Source: DATCJA01 sp963814955 (lineage in GTDB: Bacteria > Acidobacteriota > Vicinamibacteria > Vicinamibacterales > UBA2999). Taken from it: 64,000 nt of DNA. A model generated the notes under the pieces. It saw only the letters and a program-made list of their open reading frames with translations, did not search any database and was not told the origin of the DNA. The stretch's first letter is position 1. The number at the start of each line of letters is the position of its first letter. The translations under genes were made by a program, and so were the position numbers. Where the stretch lies: NCBI GenBank assembly GCA_963814955.1, contig CAWFEX010000004.1, forward strand, positions 930,001 through 994,000, read 5' to 3'. Below are positions 61,784 to 64,000 of this stretch, piece by piece.

Positions 61784-63137
61784 ATGTTTTCGCAACTCGG
61801 CCTCAGCCTGTACGGCCTGTGCCTCCCTCGCACGATTGGGCTACGAGACCCCCACCCCGATCCAAACCGACGCGATTCCTCTCGTGCTGAGCGGCGTTGA
61901 TCTGCTGGCGCGTGCCCAGACCGGCACCGGTAAAACCGCCGCATTCGGCCTGCCGATGATCGAGCGTTTCATGACACGGGAAACGGACCGCGCTGGTCGC
62001 CCGCCCCGTGGCCTCGTTCTCGTCCCAACCAGGGAACTGGCGGTCCAAGTGCACCAGGTGCTCTCGACGTACGCGTCGTCCACGTCACTTCGGGTCGCCG
62101 CGATCTTCGGCGGCGTTGCCATGAACGGACAGGTTCAGGTGCTGCGACGTGGCGTGGACATCGTCGTGGCCACGCCCGGCCGTCTCCTCGATCACCTGCA
62201 ACGGCGGACCCTCGATCTTTCGGCGATCGAGGTGCTCACGCTCGACGAGGCGGATCGGATGCTGGATATGGGCTTCCTGCCCCCGCTCCGGCGCATCGTG
62301 ACGGCCCTGCGGCGCCGCCGGCAGACGTTACTGTTCTCCGCAACGCTGCCCGAGGACGTCATCCGCCTCTCCACCGAGTTCACGCATGACGCCGTGCGCG
62401 TGGACGTTTCAGCCCGGCAGGTGGTCCCCGCAACTGTGACTCATCACGTGCACGACATCGCTGTCGAGCGCAAGCGCGACGTGTTGACATGGATCCTCAC
62501 GCAACGCGGCGCGGGCCAGGCGCTCGTGTTCTGCCGGACCAAGCGCGGCGCTGACCGCGTCGGCGAGGACTTGACCCGGCGCGGCGTGCGAGCTGGCGTC
62601 ATTCATGGCAACAAGAGTCAGGGCGCGCGCAGTCGTGCCCTCGACGACTTCAAGACGGGTCGCGTTCGCGTGCTGGTGGCCACCGATATCGCCGCCCGCG
62701 GCCTCGACATCGCCGACTTGCCGTTGGTCGTCAACTTCGATATGCCGCTGGTGGCTGAGGACTACGTGCATCGCGTCGGTCGTACCGGTCGCGCTGGTCA
62801 GCATGGGCGGGCGGTGTCGCTGGTGTCGGCGTCGGAAACCGCGCTGCTGCGTCAGATTCAGCGAGTGGTGGCGGCGCCGCTCGAGCGCGTGGCAATCCCC
62901 GTCGTCGCCGCGACGGAGACACGCCGGGTGATCGAGTCTGCGCCGGCCCATGTACGGAACGTCCGATCCGATTCCGTCTTGGCACACACGCCGCACACGC
63001 GCCACGGTCAGCACATCGGCTCACGCCGACACCGCGCCGACCGCCGACGTCCGATCAGCGTCGGCCGATTGTCAGCAGTGCGACTGGAGCAGCCGGCCGA
63101 GATTCGGGCACCTGGAGGTGCGGCATCGGCGTCGTGA
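61784..63137 (+). CDS. DEAD-box RNA helicase (RhlE-type), one frameshift
   Basis: The true start is the ATG at 61784 (MFSQLGLS). That frame continues as nonsense, while the next frame reads ACASLARLGYETPTPIQTDA, so one base is lost or gained near 61815. All helicase motifs follow: Q motif, AQTGTGKT, PTRELAVQ, TPGRLLDHL, LDEADRMLDMG, LLFSATLP, LVFCRTKRGADRV, ATDIAARGLDIADL, YVHRVGRTGRAG. It unwinds structured RNA, with roles in ribosome biogenesis and cold adaptation. The C-terminal ~60 residues are basic and unstructured, overlapping the convergent radical SAM gene by 83 bp. Confidence 0.9.
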
Positions 63138-64000
63138 GGAACAGCCGCCGAGTCACCAGCCCGAGCCAGCGCGCCCACCGGGTCGATCGCGCCACCCGCG
63201 CACTGTCGGTCGCGATCCCGGTGTTCGCATACATCTGCCGATACAGTCGGGACGCCAGCACGAAGGCGAGGCGGGCCTTGAGGGAGCGGACGACACGCGA
63301 TCGCGCCCAGACGTTGCGCCAGCTGTAGAACCGATCCCAGGCGCGCTGCGTGCCGCGTCGAATGTCCTCCAGCGACATGCGGGGGTGCGGTGAATAGAGC
63401 TTTGGCCGCTGGTGCTTGGGAATCAGCCAGTGCCTCGTGATTGAAACGCCGTGCACCTGTCGCTCGCGGTTGCTGTCTTGCGCGGCCCACTTCTCGAAGT
63501 CCACGGTGCCCGGAAACGGCGTGAGCAGCACGAACTGCGCGAACGTCAGGTTGGCACGTTGCGCAAGTGCCACGGTGGCGTCAAACGTCTCCGGGTCGTC
63601 GCTCGGCAGGCCGAAGATGAAGGAACCCAGGACGTGAATGTCGTGGTCGCGGAAGGCACGGAGCCGTTCCACGAGGGCGTCACCAGCCAGGTTGAAGCTC
63701 TTGTACACATCCTTCAGCCCGGCGTCCGTCACAGACTCGACGCCGACCAGCGCCCCGCGGATGTGCGCCCGGCGCATCGCGTCGAGGAAATCACCGTCCT
63801 CGGCCGCCTCCATGGTGATCTGCGTGTAGAACACGAGATCGTCAGGCAGTCGAGCGAGCTGCGCCATCAGCTCCAGGCGTTCGTCGCGCAGCGCCTGCAG
63901 TTGCGCCAGTCGCACGGGATCCGCGCGGCGGCGTGCCTGAGCGAGATCCTCGAAGCTGACCGGATAGAAATTGTCGTCCGCCAGTGCGATGAAGCGGAAC
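63055..64000 (-). CDS. radical SAM protein, C-terminal part
   Basis: Runs off the window end at 64000. Visible sequence starts FRFIALADDNFYPVSFEDLA, the late radical-SAM strand with the DDN motif, followed by VFYTQITMEAAEDGDFLDAM, LVGVESVTDAGLKDVYKSFN, HVLGSFIFGLPSDDPETFDA and FVLLTPFPGTVDFEKW. This matches B12-binding-domain radical SAM enzymes (the hopanoid/methyltransferase-like group). The CxxxCxxC cluster motif would lie outside the window. The ~110-residue C-terminal region after PKLYSPHPRMSLEDIRRG is typical of this group. Reaction unknown. Confidence 0.88.
   Translation of the reverse strand, partial: FRFIALADDNFYPVSFEDLAQARRRADPVRLAQLQALRDERLELMAQLARLPDDLVFYTQITMEAAEDGDFLDAMRRAHIRGALVGVESVTDAGLKDVYKSFNLAGDALVERLRAFRDHDIHVLGSFIFGLPSDDPETFDATVALAQRANLTFAQFVLLTPFPGTVDFEKWAAQDSNRERQVHGVSITRHWLIPKHQRPKLYSPHPRMSLEDIRRGTQRAWDRFYSWRNVWARSRVVRSLKARLAFVLASRLYRQMYANTGIATDSARVARSTRWARWLGLVTRRLFLTTPMPHLQVPESRPAAPVALLTIGRR

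Overview
The window looks like a high-GC chromosomal segment of a soil-type Acidobacteriota, most likely class Vicinamibacteria. This is inferred from gene content: an Oar-like TonB receptor with a carboxypeptidase-regulatory N-terminus, a PknK-like kinase/ATPase/TPR giant, many TPR and SpoIIE/STAS regulators, and palindromic intergenic repeats that I recall from that class. No rRNA, tRNA or CRISPR array was seen. Many conserved genes are cut by one or a few one-base frameshifts while two genes longer than 3.7 kb are intact. Uncorrected assembly indels are the simplest cause for the single shifts; two or three loci carry so many that real decay is possible.

Layout. 1-5.8 kb: tail of a sigma-54 activator, a TPR lipoprotein, then a VIT/vWA protein with a PEP-like C-terminus overlapping an exosortase K-type gene and a small membrane protein, and a broken ScyD/ScyE-like gene. 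5.98-11.84 kb: a co-oriented oxidative cassette (DUF1772 protein, TPR-LuxR regulator, two flavoproteins, an alpha/beta-barrel protein, DUF998). 11.8-20.9 kb: a membrane protein, the kinase giant, dodecin, DUF4126, and an overlapping GAF histidine kinase and receiver-SpoIIE phosphatase pair. 20.9-26.5 kb: M28 peptidase, DUF6152, MHS transporter with a 2-hydroxyacid dehydrogenase, RidA-like protein, small winged helix. 26.8-30.7 kb (minus): a secreted kinase-fold/PAP2 fusion, a zinc ribbon, a vanadium haloperoxidase-like protein. 30.8-35.8 kb: a TrpXYZ-like ABC importer operon containing a STAS protein, divergent from an RsbW-like anti-sigma gene and a half-length STAS gene.

35.9-40.1 kb (minus): envelope-stress type genes (DUF892, DUF3618, holin-like, YihY), DUF983 and a cupin. 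40.3-46.3 kb: a third flavoprotein, DUF4326, a poorly coding stretch, an Xre/RodZ-like membrane protein and a BON protein. 46.4-59.7 kb: a cyclic-beta-glucan-synthase-like enzyme without its phosphorylase half, a broken ABC exporter just upstream of it, and two BclA/SbmA-like ABC transporters flanking a TonB receptor. 59.7-61.8 kb holds relics (IstB, truncated membrane protein). 61.8-64 kb: RhlE-type helicase converging on a radical SAM gene that runs off the end.

Most notable candidates: the exosortase-K/VIT-vWA pair, the kinase-fold/PAP2 fusion, the STAS-bearing ABC importer beside an anti-sigma module, and the glucan synthase/ABC/TonB envelope cluster.
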